Origin: Mansonella perstans
Lineage: Eukaryota; Nematoda; Chromadorea; Rhabditida; Onchocercidae
Reading direction: 5' to 3'
DNA: 64,000 nucleotides
Assembly (NCBI GenBank): GCA_037074765.1
Contig: JBAMDO010000056.1
Coordinates: 372,001 to 436,000 of the forward strand
The notes beneath the pieces were generated by a model that was not told where the DNA came from, did not search any database, and saw only the letters and a program-made list of their open reading frames with translations. A program made the position numbers and the translations under genes. Below, piece after piece: positions 40,249 to 54,096 of the stretch. Position 1 is the stretch's first letter, and each line of letters starts with the position of its first letter.

Positions 40249-40309
40249 TACCTCTCACTTTGATACTTTGACCAGCTTTCTACCTCTCACTTTGATACCT
40301 TGACCAGCT
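40249..40309. repeat. 32-bp direct duplication
   Basis: TACCTCTCACTTTGATAC followed by TTGACCAGCT occurs at 40249-40280 and again from 40281, nearly identical. Noncoding. Confidence 0.75.
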
Positions 40310-41160
40310 GTACCCTAACAAGTTCTTCTCTTCTACCTTCCTTCTTCTCTTTCTCGTAGTCCCTTATTTTTGTCCCAAAAGAAATCGCGTTGGGTGAATT
40401 ATTCCTATGCTAATTTCTTATCATTATCAATAATTCTAATTAATTTCTTTAGTTCTATTCAATTTACTGTTTAGTATTATAACTGTAATCAAATTCAATA
40501 CATCTGTTGTAAATTTCGGACAAAGAAATTGTCGCACAACAGATATCAATGAAACTTTGGCATCATTGCTTTTGCATTTAATTCTGCAAAATTCAAAATT
40601 GTATTGGCGAATTTCAACGTTCATAAATGCCTTAATGCTGGAAATTTCACAATAATTTCAAAGTATTATTTTCATCAAATATTCAAACGAAACGAAAACA
40701 TTCAAAGACAAAATATAATCATTTATTTCGAAAATACAATACAATATATGCTTCAATTAATTGTTGTTCAATCATGCATTTCGAATAGGTATTCAATGCA
40801 TGTTTGAGTATTGCTGATATTATATGGTAAGCGTTCATTAATGTCATTAATGGATCAGTTTTACATAGAAATAGTGTGATTTAATTAATTGACGATGACA
40901 CTGATTAGTAATGAAGTCATATAAAGTAATTGTTTTTATTAATTTTGAAAAAAAATGTATGGAAATTTCGCCTATTCCAAGTTTTATTCTAATTTTTCCT
41001 AGAAATATGCGTTTTTGACCAAATTTTTAACGGATTTTGATGGAATTTTCGGGATTTTTTTTCGAGAAAATTCATAGACTTGAAAAAAACTTCAAAAAAA
41101 TTAAAAAAATTTTTTTGAAATATTTACCAATCGAAGGGATCGGCAACTGATCAAAGCGCT

Positions 41161-41233
41161 GGCCCTGTGGCCTAATGGATAAGGCGTCGGACTTCGGATC
41201 CGAAGATTGCAGGTTCAAGTCCTGCCAGGGTCG
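41161..41233 (+). tRNA. tRNA-Arg (anticodon TCG)
   Basis: A 73-base cloverleaf. The acceptor stem is GGCCCTG with CAGGGTC (one G-U pair), discriminator G. The A box is TGGCCTAATGG in the D arm. The anticodon stem TCGGA/TCCGA encloses loop CTTCGGA with anticodon TCG. The T arm is GCAGG/CCTGC with B box GGTTCAAGTCC. There is no intron, and CCA is not encoded, as expected in eukaryotes. A T run about 30 bases downstream can stop RNA polymerase III. The gene stands alone, about 3.8 kb from the receptor start and 5.8 kb from the ZIP gene. Confidence 0.97.
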
Positions 41234-43025
41234 TTGCAATTATAGATCGTAAAAGTGGTCATTTTTCGTTTCAACATAGAATTAAAACTTGATGAAGTGT
41301 TGAAAAAGATATTTGACAAGAAGACATGTTTTTAATTGAATTTTATTCCTTATAGATTTTTATTTGGTTGAATTTTTGTAGCTGTTTGTTTTGCTTTACG
41401 TGTTGTGCGCTTTTTAATTCAAATTAAATTTTTAAATGTAAAATTGTTAAATGGAATCTTACAAAAATATCAAATCTTGCTGTTTACTTTTTTTTTGTGT
41501 TTGATACAGTAGAAAAGAGATAAAAAATTCTGTGAGCGCAGTATCAGTGGTTTATTCATAGTAAATGATGAAATGTATAGGAGCTGCATGGATGATTGCT
41601 GATAATTAATGATAATAATTAATGATAATGTTCGTGTCGGTTGATTCCATTGAGGAAAAATTTCTGCAAAAATCTAATCATATTCGAATATTAAATTTTG
41701 TTAAATTGAATTAAAATTTCGTACTGGTGACTGCACAAATTCTATAATTTAACTATTTTAAAAATGACATCTTAGTTTGAATTGAATTCAAAATTAGGAT
41801 AAAAGCAAACAACTGATGTCCACAGTCTGGCTTTAATGACTGGGACAAAAGTAGTAAGTAGTCCTCACAGCCTGACTTGGAAGAAAAATCACTAAGCAGT
41901 AGCTTGGCTGATCAGAAGCTGCTGCTAGTTCAATGTTTTCTTTTCATCAATTATTTGACCAATTTCAATTCCAAAAAAAGAAAAGAGTTGAAAAACAAAT
42001 AATAAATGGGCAAAAAATGTAGTTCGTTGAATTAATTGCTAATTACTTAAATAATTGAAACAGGAAATTTGCCTTATACGCTCATACAGCAAGACTTAAA
42101 ATTGTTGCTCAAATAAAATGCATCGATGGAAATTTGTTAAAATTTTTGTTATGCAACAAGCAAACAAAAGCAAGAAATATTCAGGAACCTATGAAATTAT
42201 TCAACCAATTTCAACTCAAAAAAAGGAGAGAATTGAAGAAAAATTACATATCACGTAAAATAACGTATCACATAAAAGCATGTAGAGTTATAGTTTAATT
42301 TCTGATTTACAGTTTTAAATACCAATTCTGATTTCAATACAAAATGGAAAAATACTATACTACGCACTTTGCAGATATAAATCTTTTGAATCACATTCAA
42401 ATTTCAAATGTTTAAAAAGGTTTATTGCATAATCAAAAGCACTTTTGGTACACTTCAAAAAAATTATTTTTGGATTTAATCAAATGATAAAAAAACTTAT
42501 CCAAGCTATAATCATTACGGCTATGAACTTTTAAATGATTGAAATTTGTAATGAATAAGCGTAACAGATGGATATTTAAAAGAATCAAATATTTTTAGTT
42601 TTTTCTTTTTGCTTTAAATGATAGCTGATTATTTATTGACTGATTAATTATTTGATTAAATGAAGATAAAATTATCCGGCAAATTGAATCAAAGATTAAT
42701 TAAATGATAACCAATCAGTTAGTAAATGAATAAATGAATGAGAGTTGATAAAAATGTACAGCATAAAATGGGAATTTCAATAAAAGACAATTAGATGATG
42801 AGAAAACTGGTGACATAGGGTTTCGGAATTGCTTGTCGAAGCTTTTATCAGTGTACTTTACGCTTCGCCGATTGACATCAATGTTGTCTTTTAGCTTTCT
42901 CTCTATTACTATCAATATCAGTAGTTTGAAGGTTGCACAACTCATTATCAGAATTTTTTATTTGGCACAGTTTGTATGTTAATATTAATTCAAAGTTGTG
43001 CATATATGTTTCAAGGAATGTGTGC

Positions 43026-43082
43026 CTATGTATATATATATTCTGACTGCATGTGTATGTATGTGTGCATGTATGTATGTGC
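43026..43082. repeat. Simple repeat (TA/TG/TATG)
   Basis: Alternating TATATATAT, then interrupted TGTATG/TGCATG units. Microsatellite-like. Confidence 0.8.
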
Positions 43083-44790
43083 CGAGATTTCCAAATTTTT
43101 ATTGGTATATTTCTTGAAAAAGAAAGTTTTGCAGATATTTTAAATTAAATCAAAAAAGAAAGCAGCCTTGACTATGGTGCAAATTAATTTCTGATTGCTT
43201 CAATTATTAACTTTCAATTAATTTGTTTGTTTCAGATTAATTACTAAATTAATTTTATTTGTTTATATGTGTTATTTCAGATGGCTTGCTCTGTAAAATA
43301 TTGATGTCTGTTTTCTTTTCAACCACTTTTTCATAGATTTCAACTGCAATTGTCCATCAAAAAGAACTAAAAGGAAGATTTCAGATTAGCTTTTGTATTC
43401 GTTCAATTATTTCAAGTAATATTTCTTCAAATAATTCAAAAATTAAATCAGTAGAATAAATTTCAAACAATTTTTCTTTTTATATAGATAAGGTATTTGT
43501 ATTGTAATGTTTCATTACATCCTGATAAATAATAAAAAGTGTTTTCGAACAATTACTGTATTAGGTTACTGTATTACAGTTCTGTACTGACGAAACTGCT
43601 GGATGTTTCGTACCGTGATATTTGAGCATGTTTAAGTATCTGAAGTGTTATTGCTTAGCCAGCTTATTCTATCAGTAAATCTTTTGTATTAACAAGTTAT
43701 TGATTTTAGTTGGATTGATAAGTGAACGTGTAGGTTAATTTTTGACATGAAATTTTAATTTACGACCGAAACAAAAATTTCAGCAGTTATCCTTTTGATC
43801 ATTGAATATTTGTTATTTTAGTTATGTATTTTTGGCCTAAAATGTAAGCCTAAAATTTTAGCCTACAATTTATTATGGCCAGTCCTGCCCACTTATTCTC
43901 CTCCACACAATTTAGCCGCGGCTGTTATCATATCAAATATGTTTCGGCTAAATAACCCCTCATGTAATTTAAGATTGCTAGCTCCAGCAAAATTTAGCTT
44001 TGAAATTGATTATGTTTTCTTTAACAATCACTCAATACATTTAATTTCTTAAACTTATAACATAATATGTAACTTTTTCTTTACTGCAGTTATAGTTATT
44101 TAAAAAGTTAATCAGCTAACTACATGAGTGCCAGGTTAAATTAACAACTTCTTATGTCTCAAAATTTTAGGTCAAATAATTAATTTCAAACAAAAAAAAA
44201 TTTTTCGTAGAATTTGTTTTTAAGAAATATTTTGATTAGAGATTGAAAATTATACGATGGAGAAAATAATTTGGGACTTATACTTTCGGAATTTCTGATT
44301 CTCGAGAGTCCACGTTGAGTAGTTCTGCAGGTCAAAGATTATATATTAGTAATGAATCAGTTGCTGTGTTTCGATGAATTTTAGTTGAAAATTGAACGTT
44401 GAAAAATGAACTCGCAGGTAATTTAATGAGATTTGAGTTTTCCGGCTGAATAAAAATTGCATTTCACGTGGATTCGCAGTGTAAGATAACACAGGTTATC
44501 ATTTTTCGATCTAGATGAAAATTCAGGCTTGAATATATTCGTTTAAACAAATTTTGCTTTTGTAGACCTGATTGTCGTCTTATAACGAAATGATCAAATC
44601 GAATGAAACAGTGGATGACAGATAAAGTTCTATAAAATAATTGTAATTAAAAATTTGAAAAAAATTTCCTTCTCGCGCACTATTTCAACCTTTGTGGAAG
44701 CGATCATTGTAATTGACGCCCATTAAATTATTATCAAATATTTTCATTTTATAATCAAATTGGAATTCATATTCAAATCTTTAATAAAAC

Positions 44791-44910
44791 TTCAGATCAA
44801 CGATAATAGTAATAGTAATTATTATTAATATTCAGATCAACAATAATAGTAATAATTATTATTCTTAATATTCAGATCAACAGCAACAGTAATAATTGTT
44901 ACTATTAATA
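44791..44910. repeat. 40-bp tandem repeat, 3 copies
   Basis: Units 44791-44830, 44831-44870 and 44871-44910 each begin TTCAGATCAAC and end TTAATA. The middles are AATAGTAAT-type sequence with several substitutions. A minisatellite in noncoding DNA. Confidence 0.9.
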
Positions 44911-45324
44911 ATATTATTTCAAACAGGAAAATCAAATAATTTTTATCTTTGTTTGATCAAACACCTGCTGGTTAAAATGACTGGCATATCAGTGAATATA
45001 TTTTGATCCGATGTGCGTCCACTTTTTAAATCAAAATATCAATATGGTTGATAAGAAAATGTCAAGTAAAATTTCCAAACAACAGCACGGACAATGTTTT
45101 CTTCAATATTTATCAGTACAATAATCAATAAATGTATTAACCAATTCCGATCATTCACCAATGATGAAATAAGCGTGTTTTATTTTTTCATCATTTAACT
45201 TTCAACTTTCTCATACATGTGCTACTTCATTGATTAAGGAAAGTTCATTACATGTTTTTATACAATTTTTTTCTCTCTCATCTCTGTCATATTGATTTTA
45301 TTTTGTCTTTTTTCCGCTACTTTT

Positions 45325-45650
45325 TCGTATTTCCATCAAACGTTTCAAAAGAAAACTTCAAATTGTAATTTTTTCCCAAGGAATTAATTAGTGGTAATTA
45401 AATATATTGAAAGTAAATTACTTTGAATAAATTACTTTGATAAATTAATAAATTACTTTGATAAATTAAAATTATTTTTTTACACTTTAAATTACTATTG
45501 GTAAGAATACTTTCATTGAAGGCAATTTTTCTTTTGATTTCATAGTAAGATTGTTCAGATATGACAAAAATATTTTAAGACTAAATTTGACCCAACACTA
45601 TCAGATCATCAAGGAGTTACAAGACATTGCACAATATTACGATTAGCATA
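45325..45650 (+). repeat. Dispersed repeat, copy B
   Basis: Homologous by eye to 39545-39865 in the same orientation (see copy A). It lacks the left arm of the palindrome and has gained a small ATAAATTACTTTGA tandem at 45414-45470. About 5.8 kb separates the copies, with the tRNA gene between them. Confidence 0.8.
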
Positions 45651-47005
45651 CTGAAATCATCACATTTAGTCAAATTTAGCAGCATATTATTTTCTTGCCA
45701 GTTAAGTAAAATATTAACTACAACCAGTTATGTACCTCCTTCCAACTCCTATTGTGATAAGGGACCAAGAAGTACAAATATTACGGCGAGGTTAGAGTTC
45801 AAGTATCGAGAGCTCGTTGATGTCATCCCGTAATTAATCCCAATTTTTATCTATCTTTAAGTTCTTTGAATATTCCTCGTTCATAAATTATTATAATAAG
45901 TACAATCATAGATTCTCAGAATAAATTTGAAAGGGCTGATGAAGCATGATTGCTTCAATTCATTTTTTAGATTAAACTTGCTCGGTAAATGAGCTATGTG
46001 ATCCTCTTGAATCATTGCAATATGAAACTTTTTTTTCTGAAGTCTGATTCTTGAAATTTGTGTTTGTGCATTTTTTTTTGCTAAAACTAAATAGGATAAA
46101 TTGTATAAAAGCCTGCAACGAATATTATCACTTCAATCGATTAACTTTTAAATTTTGGTTCAAATAAAATTTTTCGTAAAATCTGGCTCATTTCATTTAA
46201 TTATACTTTAAACTAAAATCATAGCAAAACATTGAAATATGCTAAAAAGTAAAAGACTTCTGCATAGTGGGCACATTTGTGGGCAACTGAACAACCAAAA
46301 ATTTAACAAGAAATTCAATTAATCTACATTCTTAAATTAGTTTAAAAATCGCAATTTGCATTTTTAAGTTATCTTTCGAAGTTCTTACGTATGTATCAAG
46401 CACTTCACCATTACAATACGTATCATACACTGAATATCTCAGTTGTTTTGTCACATTCTTATTTAACGGTAGTTCGGTTCATTATGACATTTATTTTCAA
46501 AATACTTTAAATAATTTCCAAAAATGTTCACTTTATCTTATTTCCATTTTAAACATTTAAAGAAATGAAATATTTCAGTGAACAATTCTGCTTGAAATTC
46601 TATTTCAGATTTTGTTGAATTAATTCAAGTTTGACGTAAATTTTTAGTAACAGACCATATGAATCATGTGTGAAGAAATGCATGCGAACATTTTTTTATT
46701 TTTTATTTAATATTTAATTTAATTCCCAGAATTCTTCAGATCTTTGTTCAGTTTTAAAGTAAATAATTAAAGTTTTAAAATAAAATGATGATGTAAGAAA
46801 AGCGAGTTCAAATTCGATAGGATTTTCTAAATAATATCAAAATGCTAAAATTCTTGAATTCCCAAAATTACATTTATACTTGCCTGTTTAAGGTCTATTC
46901 TGTTTTTGTCGCAATAAAATTCGCGTCGTTGATTATAGCATTACCAAGTACAAAAAGATCTATTTAAAATTTATCTTCAATTTAACTATTTTTTTCCAGT
47001 AAGAA

Positions 47006-50000
47006 ATGGATGAACTTACTATGCAAATAATTTTCGCTATTGCGATGTTCTTAACAACGGCCATTGCTGGATTTGCTCCATTTAAAGTAAGTTTGGGTGA
47101 AGTAAGAAGTTACTAAGAGTTCAAAATTTGTTTGCGATTTGCAAAACTTTGTAATTTGTTTACAGCTTGAAAAACTTGCTTTGCAGTTTCTAAAACCGAT
47201 AATTTCTTTGTTATTTGGAAAGTTTGCACTTTATGGAAGAATGGAAATGCTAAAAAATGCTTTTTTCGAAATTTTAAAATTTAATTCTCATTCCACTAAT
47301 TAACAAAGTGCTAAATAAAGTTATTATTATTGAAACTATTTAAATTTAGCTGAAAATCAATCAAATAGGCGAAGTTGACAATTTAGCTACTGAGGATTTT
47401 TTTGTAAATTCAAAAATCAAAAGCCAAACAATAATGCTACAAAAAATGATGAAACAAGTCTAACATTTTAAAGCTGTCAACAAATATTTGATTACCGGAT
47501 TTATTTGAATCAATTAAAATTTTATTTGGAGTAATTTAATCAGTTTAGCTCATGAAAATGATTGCTTCAAACGGTGTAATGAATCGCAGAGCATCGGTCG
47601 TCATGTCCATAATGTCATGCTATGCTGGCGGTATCTTTTTGGCTACTTGCTTTCTGGATACATTACCACATTTAAAGTACGTTATTTTGAAAAATCAAAA
47701 TTTTTATTTCAAATTGAAAATCAAAGCAAGTGCAAGATCTAGCTTGAAATCACTATCACCATCATTTTGCACGACTTTCCACTCTTATCTTTCATTAACA
47801 ATAAACTAATCAAAAGAGTCAAGTGATAATTAATGAAGATAAGATTATCATTTGTATAATCTTTTGTATTGGTTGCGTAATTTAAATTTAAATTACATTT
47901 TGTTAAGTAACAAGCAAAAGTATTTTTTGTTGATTTCGAAATTTTCCATTAAACTTGCATTTATGAGTTGCAAAGTTCATTTGTGTCGCGCAAGAAGACC
48001 TCAATTTCATTTTGTTTGTTAGGAACTTCCTTCCGATGTTCTAGCGTCTATTTAGTAAGAATTACTTTTGAGCTAATTAATTAGTTGGCATAATTCACTT
48101 CTTGATAATTTATAACCAAATATTTAGCAAAGTAAAAGTATGAATAAGTAATCAAATCCCATTAAAATATTCACTTATTAATTAGAGATCAAGATTAGGA
48201 GGGAAACAATTGTAATTATTCGATTTGAAATGCAAAAAGCTTCGGGCAAAATCTAATATCCTTTTGTTAAAATATTATTTCTAGTGAAAATTTTCGAAAA
48301 TTTAAAGAAATCACATCCTGGAATATAACATATCCTCTGCCAGAACTTCTCGTTTGTATTGGAATTTTGTTCGTTTATGTTCTTGAAGAAACATTCACTT
48401 CCATTTTTTCAAAGTAAGTATGATTGTTGTCTTTTTCTTTCACGAAAAAATTTTTTTTTCTTTTTTCAATTTTTAAAATTTCATCTTCAAATAGATTTTC
48501 CTTTATTTTAAAGTTTTGAAAAACAAGGAAAAAAAGTGCGAATCGATTGCTTCCTGAAATATTTGTTGCCAAACTTGTCATTTACCAGTATTAGTAGAAG
48601 AATAAAAAGATTGGAAGAATTATTCTTTGAATAAACTGGAAAATATTACAAAAGCCAAAGTGTTTGTTTTTAGAAAAGAAATGGAACTGTTGAAATTAAG
48701 AGAAGGTAATGAAATGACATTGGAAGAAGAAACGAAATCGTTGGGCAAATTTCAAACTGATGATAGCAAAGACGTCGAGTGTAACGGTGAGGCCGTTAAG
48801 TAAGTTAAATTATTTATTTCAGTAAGTCAAACAAATAAACGTTAACCAAGTTGAAATAAGTACGTGAAATTATGCTCACTATCATTTACGTGTAATTATT
48901 TGCACTGTGTACCCGTAATGCTTCAATTAGCTGCAGTTCCGGATTTCATTACTGCATCAAAAATAAAGTACTATAAATTACCATCAGTTTCGGTCTTTGT
49001 TATCTATTCAATCTTCCAGTAATAATTTACCTCTAATCGACTTTGTTACTGTGTCAAACTTTTAATATTAAGCAATTATATTTAATTTCGGATTTTGTCA
49101 CGTCTAAGTTGCTCCTGCTATACCATCATCATCAATTCCGGATTTAACCGGGTCTTATGTCATGCACTCGTCTTTAAAGACTATTTCCTCCTATTACTTC
49201 AATTAAAAATTTTATCGATTTTGTTATTATTGAAATTTTTGAGTGTTTCGATAATATCTCCCTCATTATCCTTTGGTTTTTTCATTCATAATTTTTTAAG
49301 AATGTCGCTCAAATAATGTTTTAAGTTCAGCTAAAACTTAATTAATTTATCATTATACTTAATTAATTTATCATTATCATTATACCACTGATGATGATAT
49401 CTGGTAAAAATAAATATGTAAACTGTGCAAGCCAATAATTTTTGAAAAAAACTTTGTTTGAATGATCTTTTTGCCATTGTACTTGAAAGAGTTTGTATTC
49501 AGAGATGCTTTAAAAGCTATAATATATTTTAGTTCTGATATTGAAGTTGTTCGTAAAAGAAGTCATAGTAATAGTAAGTTAGCAGAGGGAATCATACATT
49601 CAATTACATTTACAATAGCAATATCATTTCATTCGATACTTGAAGGAATCGCACTTGGTGTACAGGTTAGTATTTTAAAATTATCCAATTTTATATTAAA
49701 AATTTAAAGTTTTGTTCATAGAAAAAAAGAGGAGAAAGACAGAGACAAAGGAAGAATGAGAAATACTTGAATGGCAAGCATTTTTCTCTTACTTATTTCA
49801 ACCAGTAAAACATCATAGAATTTGATGATTGATTCCTAATAGTTGTATTTTTATTTTATACTTTATTATATTGATTATGGTGATTAAATTCTTCAGTTAT
49901 ATTTAATTGCAGTAATGTAACATTTGCTCCTATCTGTTGGGAGAGAAAATTATTCGACGTATTCGACCGGAAACAATTTTCAAAAATAAATTAAAAATTG

Positions 50001-51325
50001 AAAATATTAAGGAAAAGATGATTATAATTATTCTATTGTTACATCGCAAATATATATTTTATTTCAATACTTTCATTTGAAGGTATCTAGTGACTTGAAA
50101 ATACAAAATATAATTTAAATACCTAACGAACCAAATGTATGCAAGTGATCAATAATGCATGGTAATTGAAAAGTATCAATTGCTACTTGAATGGTTATAT
50201 GTACACGTATAAGATGGAATTTATTACAGCAGCTAACATTAATGGATGTTAAGCAATTCCACAAATATTATAAATAATATTTTAAATATTCACATGTGCT
50301 TAAAATAACTGATTAATAATTGACCAAACATTTTTTTTGTTTTAATTTTGAATTTACAAATTTTTGCAGGATGAAAAATTTGGTATAATCACATTGTTTA
50401 TCTCACTTCTACTACATAAAGGTATCGAAGCATTTAGCGTTGGCTTACAAATATCGCGGGCAATTGCGCAACGAGTTAAAATTGTTGTTGTTACAATAAC
50501 AATATATTCACTGATGACACCAATTGGATCATTTGCTGGATTAATCATACAAGTATTTATTTCAACAATTACCAATATAATTTTTATTGATATTCTGTTT
50601 TTCAAGCTATTTCTCCATTACTTTTACTTTTATATTATTTTCATTTCTCCTAATCTCACTTTATCAGAATTTTTTTCAAAAGAAAGAAAATAGGAAAATG
50701 ACATTGTTCATTATTTCAAAATTAAAATTCATTAATTTGATTTTTAAAATATTTGTCCATTTAAAAAGCTATTTATATCTATGTTGGCTTTGAAATCTTC
50801 TTCCTAATATTTTTTAAAGTAGCTCGTCTTAATAATTTTTCCAAAAATTTGCTCAGCATGTTGATATGAATGAATCTTGGCGACAAGGTATTATCATGGT
50901 GCTCGAAGGTATTGCTATTGGAACATTCATTTTTGTGACATTTTTAGAGGTATGTGTATCTCGTTGATTGACCATAATTAATTAATTAAGTGACGAAATT
51001 TGAAACAGATGAATAGAACTAAACAAGAGAAATAAGTAAGTTATGAACAAAGTTTTAATTAGGTAATTTGAATTTATATCAAAATTTAATTTAAAAAAAT
51101 TAATTTTAGAACAGTGTTATAACTTTTCTTTTTATCACTCAAATTGAATAATAAGAATGGAAATTTTTGCAGGTTTTATTTGAGCAGCGAAATGATTCAA
51201 AAGCAGTAAGAGGAGAAATTATTGCAATAGCATTGGGTGTTTTAACAATTAGTAGCTTTCAATATTTCGAAGGGAATTTTCGTGCAAGCGAACAAAATAT
51301 GATTAATTCAAGCTCAGTCAAATGA
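47006..51325 (+). CDS. ZIP-family (SLC39) metal-ion transporter
   Basis: Eight phase-consistent exons: 47006-47086, 47549-47676, 48285-48413, 48674-48799, 49503-49665, 50370-50552, 50857-50949, 51173-51325, giving about 351 residues. Recognisable ZIP helices: CYAGGIFLATCFLDTLPHL (TM II, exon 2), a variable acidic cytoplasmic loop in exons 4-5 (EEETKSLGKFQTDDSKD), TM IV with the metal-site motif HSILEGIALGVQ (exon 5), TM V with HKGIEAFSVGLQ (exon 6), and later helices including SLMTPIGSFAGLII. Conserved His and Glu of TM IV and V are present. The length suits the short ZIP1/2/3-type subfamily, which imports zinc or related divalent cations, probably at the plasma membrane. The metal and tissue are not decidable here. 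The cytoplasmic loop lacks a long His-rich run, a common ZIP feature. ATG 47006 follows a splice acceptor by 6 bases, which fits trans-splicing. Confidence 0.92.
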
Positions 51326-51384
51326 TTCTTTTTCATTGTTGCCCGGTAACAATTGACTCTATTAAAAACTATCATGCCTTCAAA

Positions 51385-51390
51385 AATAAA
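51385..51390 (+). terminator. Polyadenylation signal AATAAA, ZIP gene
   Basis: AATAAA 60 bases after the ZIP stop codon, followed by a T-rich run. Confidence 0.45.
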
Positions 51391-53835
51391 TTTTTTTTGT
51401 ATTACGTAGATTTGAAAAAGTTTCGCTTTTTTTTTCAAAAATACTAAATTATTAAATAAAATTTAGTTTGATAATTTGACATTTTCTAAATGACTTTCTG
51501 ATTTTTCGTTTCATAAAAGTGTTAATTATTGTTGGCTAGAAAAAATTCTTTAAAAAAAAAAATTGATATTTAGAAGATAACTTAAAGATTTGATTTTTTC
51601 CTACCTCATTTCGACATTACGTTTCCTTCTTCATTACAACATGCCTTAATTTGGTGCTTACCATATTTAAATCTAATAAATTACTTTCATAGTATTATCA
51701 TTAGATTGATGATAAAATGTTTTGTATATCGAATGTAGCTTGTTTGCTCAACTTCAGGTTCATTTTACAATATGTATTCATTTTTGACAGCATGCAATGA
51801 TGAACTAATAAGGGCAATTTTTTCATTTTCCATTGGATGAAAATATCGTTGTTTCACTTTTATTTGCTCTTTTTACCATCATTGTCATTCATTGGTATTG
51901 TTACGGATCCTTAATTTTTTTATTAAATTTAAAAATGAAATTCATTTCACTGTTGCCGTTTATTTAACTTAACTATTAATCGTTCAGTTTAATGGAAAAT
52001 ATTGCCAATTTTCAGTAAAGCAACAGTTATTGTTCTCTCCGATTTAAGTTAATCAACTGTTCTTTCCGATTTAAGAATAATTTCCTTGTTGGTTGTTAAG
52101 ATTTTCGAAATTTTAATATTTTTTGAAGAGAAATTTCGTGCCGAAAGAAAAAAGAAAAAAAGCAATAAACATTTGATTTGATTATCTGACAAATAAAATG
52201 AATCCATTTTGATTTAACAAATCACTACACTTCAAAACATTCATAAATAACCTTTATTCTGAGCCGTCATCTTGTCGCCATTGGATCAAAGCATACCAGT
52301 ATCAAAATACTGAGACATACCGGTGACAGAATTCGTTTACAATGACACAGAATCCTTCTCATTTGATGTTTCGCTGATTGTAGCAAACAACTTTATATAT
52401 TGTTGATTATAAAAAAAGAATAATTTCGTACCAGAATAAAATATTTGGTTGAAATTGGAAGTAATCAAAAGAAGAAAAAATTCTATCATTACAAAGATGT
52501 GGCAGAAAAAAAATAAAATTTAATAAAACCAATTTAAGAATCAATAAAATTTCATCATTTTGATAAGCAATTATTTTAAAAATTTCCTTTATATTAAATT
52601 CAGAAATTTAAAATGTTTAATTTTAAATACAATTGTATACGAAATTTAAATGCTGTTAAAGATTGAAGCTACGCTGCTGCAATGGAAAAAGAGAAAAACA
52701 AAGCAGAACAATATTCTTAGATAATTGTATTTTATAAAAATTGAAAAATGGATTAAAAGCATTTCCAATTCTTTGTAAAATTCTCTGTAATAAATATAAT
52801 AAAGTGCAATTGCTTGTTTATGTATTTTAGAAATGAAATTTAGAAATGCAATTAAAATTATTTGAAATTAATAATTTAAACTAATGGAAAGATCAGATAC
52901 AGCAAAATCCATTGAAGGAACTGTGTGTTGCAGTTAAAAGATCAGATGATCTAAATCAAAAGATATTGAAGGTACCACACATTGATGATGTTTCGATTCT
53001 TTTTTATTTTTGCCAAATTATTATTTTTCTTTTCCTAAATCTAAAGATATTCCTAAATCACAATTCTTTTACATTTTTTTTTTTTTTTTTACAATTTCTA
53101 AATTTAAAGATACATTTCACAATGCGTATCAACTACATCTAACTGCAATCACTTCCAATTGCATATTTCACGGCCCGGTATCGATGTATCAGGGAATTTC
53201 GCGTTTGTTTTTTTTCAAGGAGAGTGAGATCTCGGTGAGTGACGACCGCGGGATATAGTTTTGTTCCGGTAGTCTGTACCGTGATGTTGAGGATAATTTA
53301 GAGGAGATTGGATCGTAGAAATCTATAATATCATTAAAAGAGATGAAATATTTCCGTGGTTAGCAGTAATTGTTGCAGTAAAAATGATAGAAGGGAAATG
53401 TGAGAAATAAAAATCATAAGCATTGTGAAATGTAAGAAACAATAGAAATTGATATGGATGAGAAGTATCGTAATATTAGTATCGCTTTATTTCTTCTAAT
53501 TCATTTCATCTTATTTTTTATCTCTATTTCTCGTGATAAATTATACGCCAGAAAAATATTACCTTAAGTCTTTTAGTTAAGAATTCAATTTCTGATTTCT
53601 ATTATCTCACGCTGTTGATTGCGATTTCTGATCGTTATCATTATCACCATGCTATCGATTTATCTAATGTGTAGAACCATTAGATTTGCTAATGAATATA
53701 TCGGATAATATTATTAAGTACTAATAATGTCCAATATCATCAGTGATACTGTGGTATATATATCTGATATGAATTATTTGCTTATAAATTATTAAATAGT
53801 GCATAAATTATATGTGCTAGTAGTGTACTAAATGT

Positions 53836-53860
53836 AATATACTACATACTGTAGTATATT
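53836..53860. repeat. Perfect inverted repeat, 11-bp arms
   Basis: AATATACTACA and TGTAGTATATT flank TAC. It sits in a stretch rich in other short TACTGTA-like palindromes. Confidence 0.85.
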
Positions 53861-54096
53861 CAATTCAGTACAGTACATGAACATTTGCCTTTTTCATATA
53901 ACCATATGATATCTACCATACATTGTGATAATATCAGGCATTATACCGTAGACAGCACTGTATACAATATGCATTTTTGTGAATGTTGAAAAAGTAATAC
54001 AAACATTTAGTGATGAAAGTTTATATTGATTTTGCTCGAACAATGATTTTTTTTTTGTGTTACATCGAGAAATTACATTGATTTTTCATAGGTAAC

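Larger units (their letters stand above)
37374..41160. other. Intergenic region upstream of the receptor gene
   Basis: The receptor promoter should lie in the first part, but no specific element can be named. No supported exon is present. Open frames at 38065-38256 and 38694-38945 (minus) carry no recognisable domain; the first is an ATCAT-rich low-complexity run. A GC-richer patch occupies about 39120-39540, followed by dispersed repeat copy A (39545-39865), and a short 32-bp duplication sits at 40249-40309. Confidence 0.5.
41234..47005. other. Intergenic region between the tRNA and the ZIP transporter
   Basis: No supported exon. It contains a TG/TATG simple repeat near 43026-43082, a 40-bp tandem repeat (44791-44910), dispersed repeat copy B (45325-45650) with GC-richer sequence to about 45840, and otherwise AT-rich sequence. 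The ZIP promoter should lie near the right end. The pyrimidine tract TTTTTTTCCAG ending at 46999 is a likely leader splice acceptor, 6 bases before the ATG. Confidence 0.5.
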
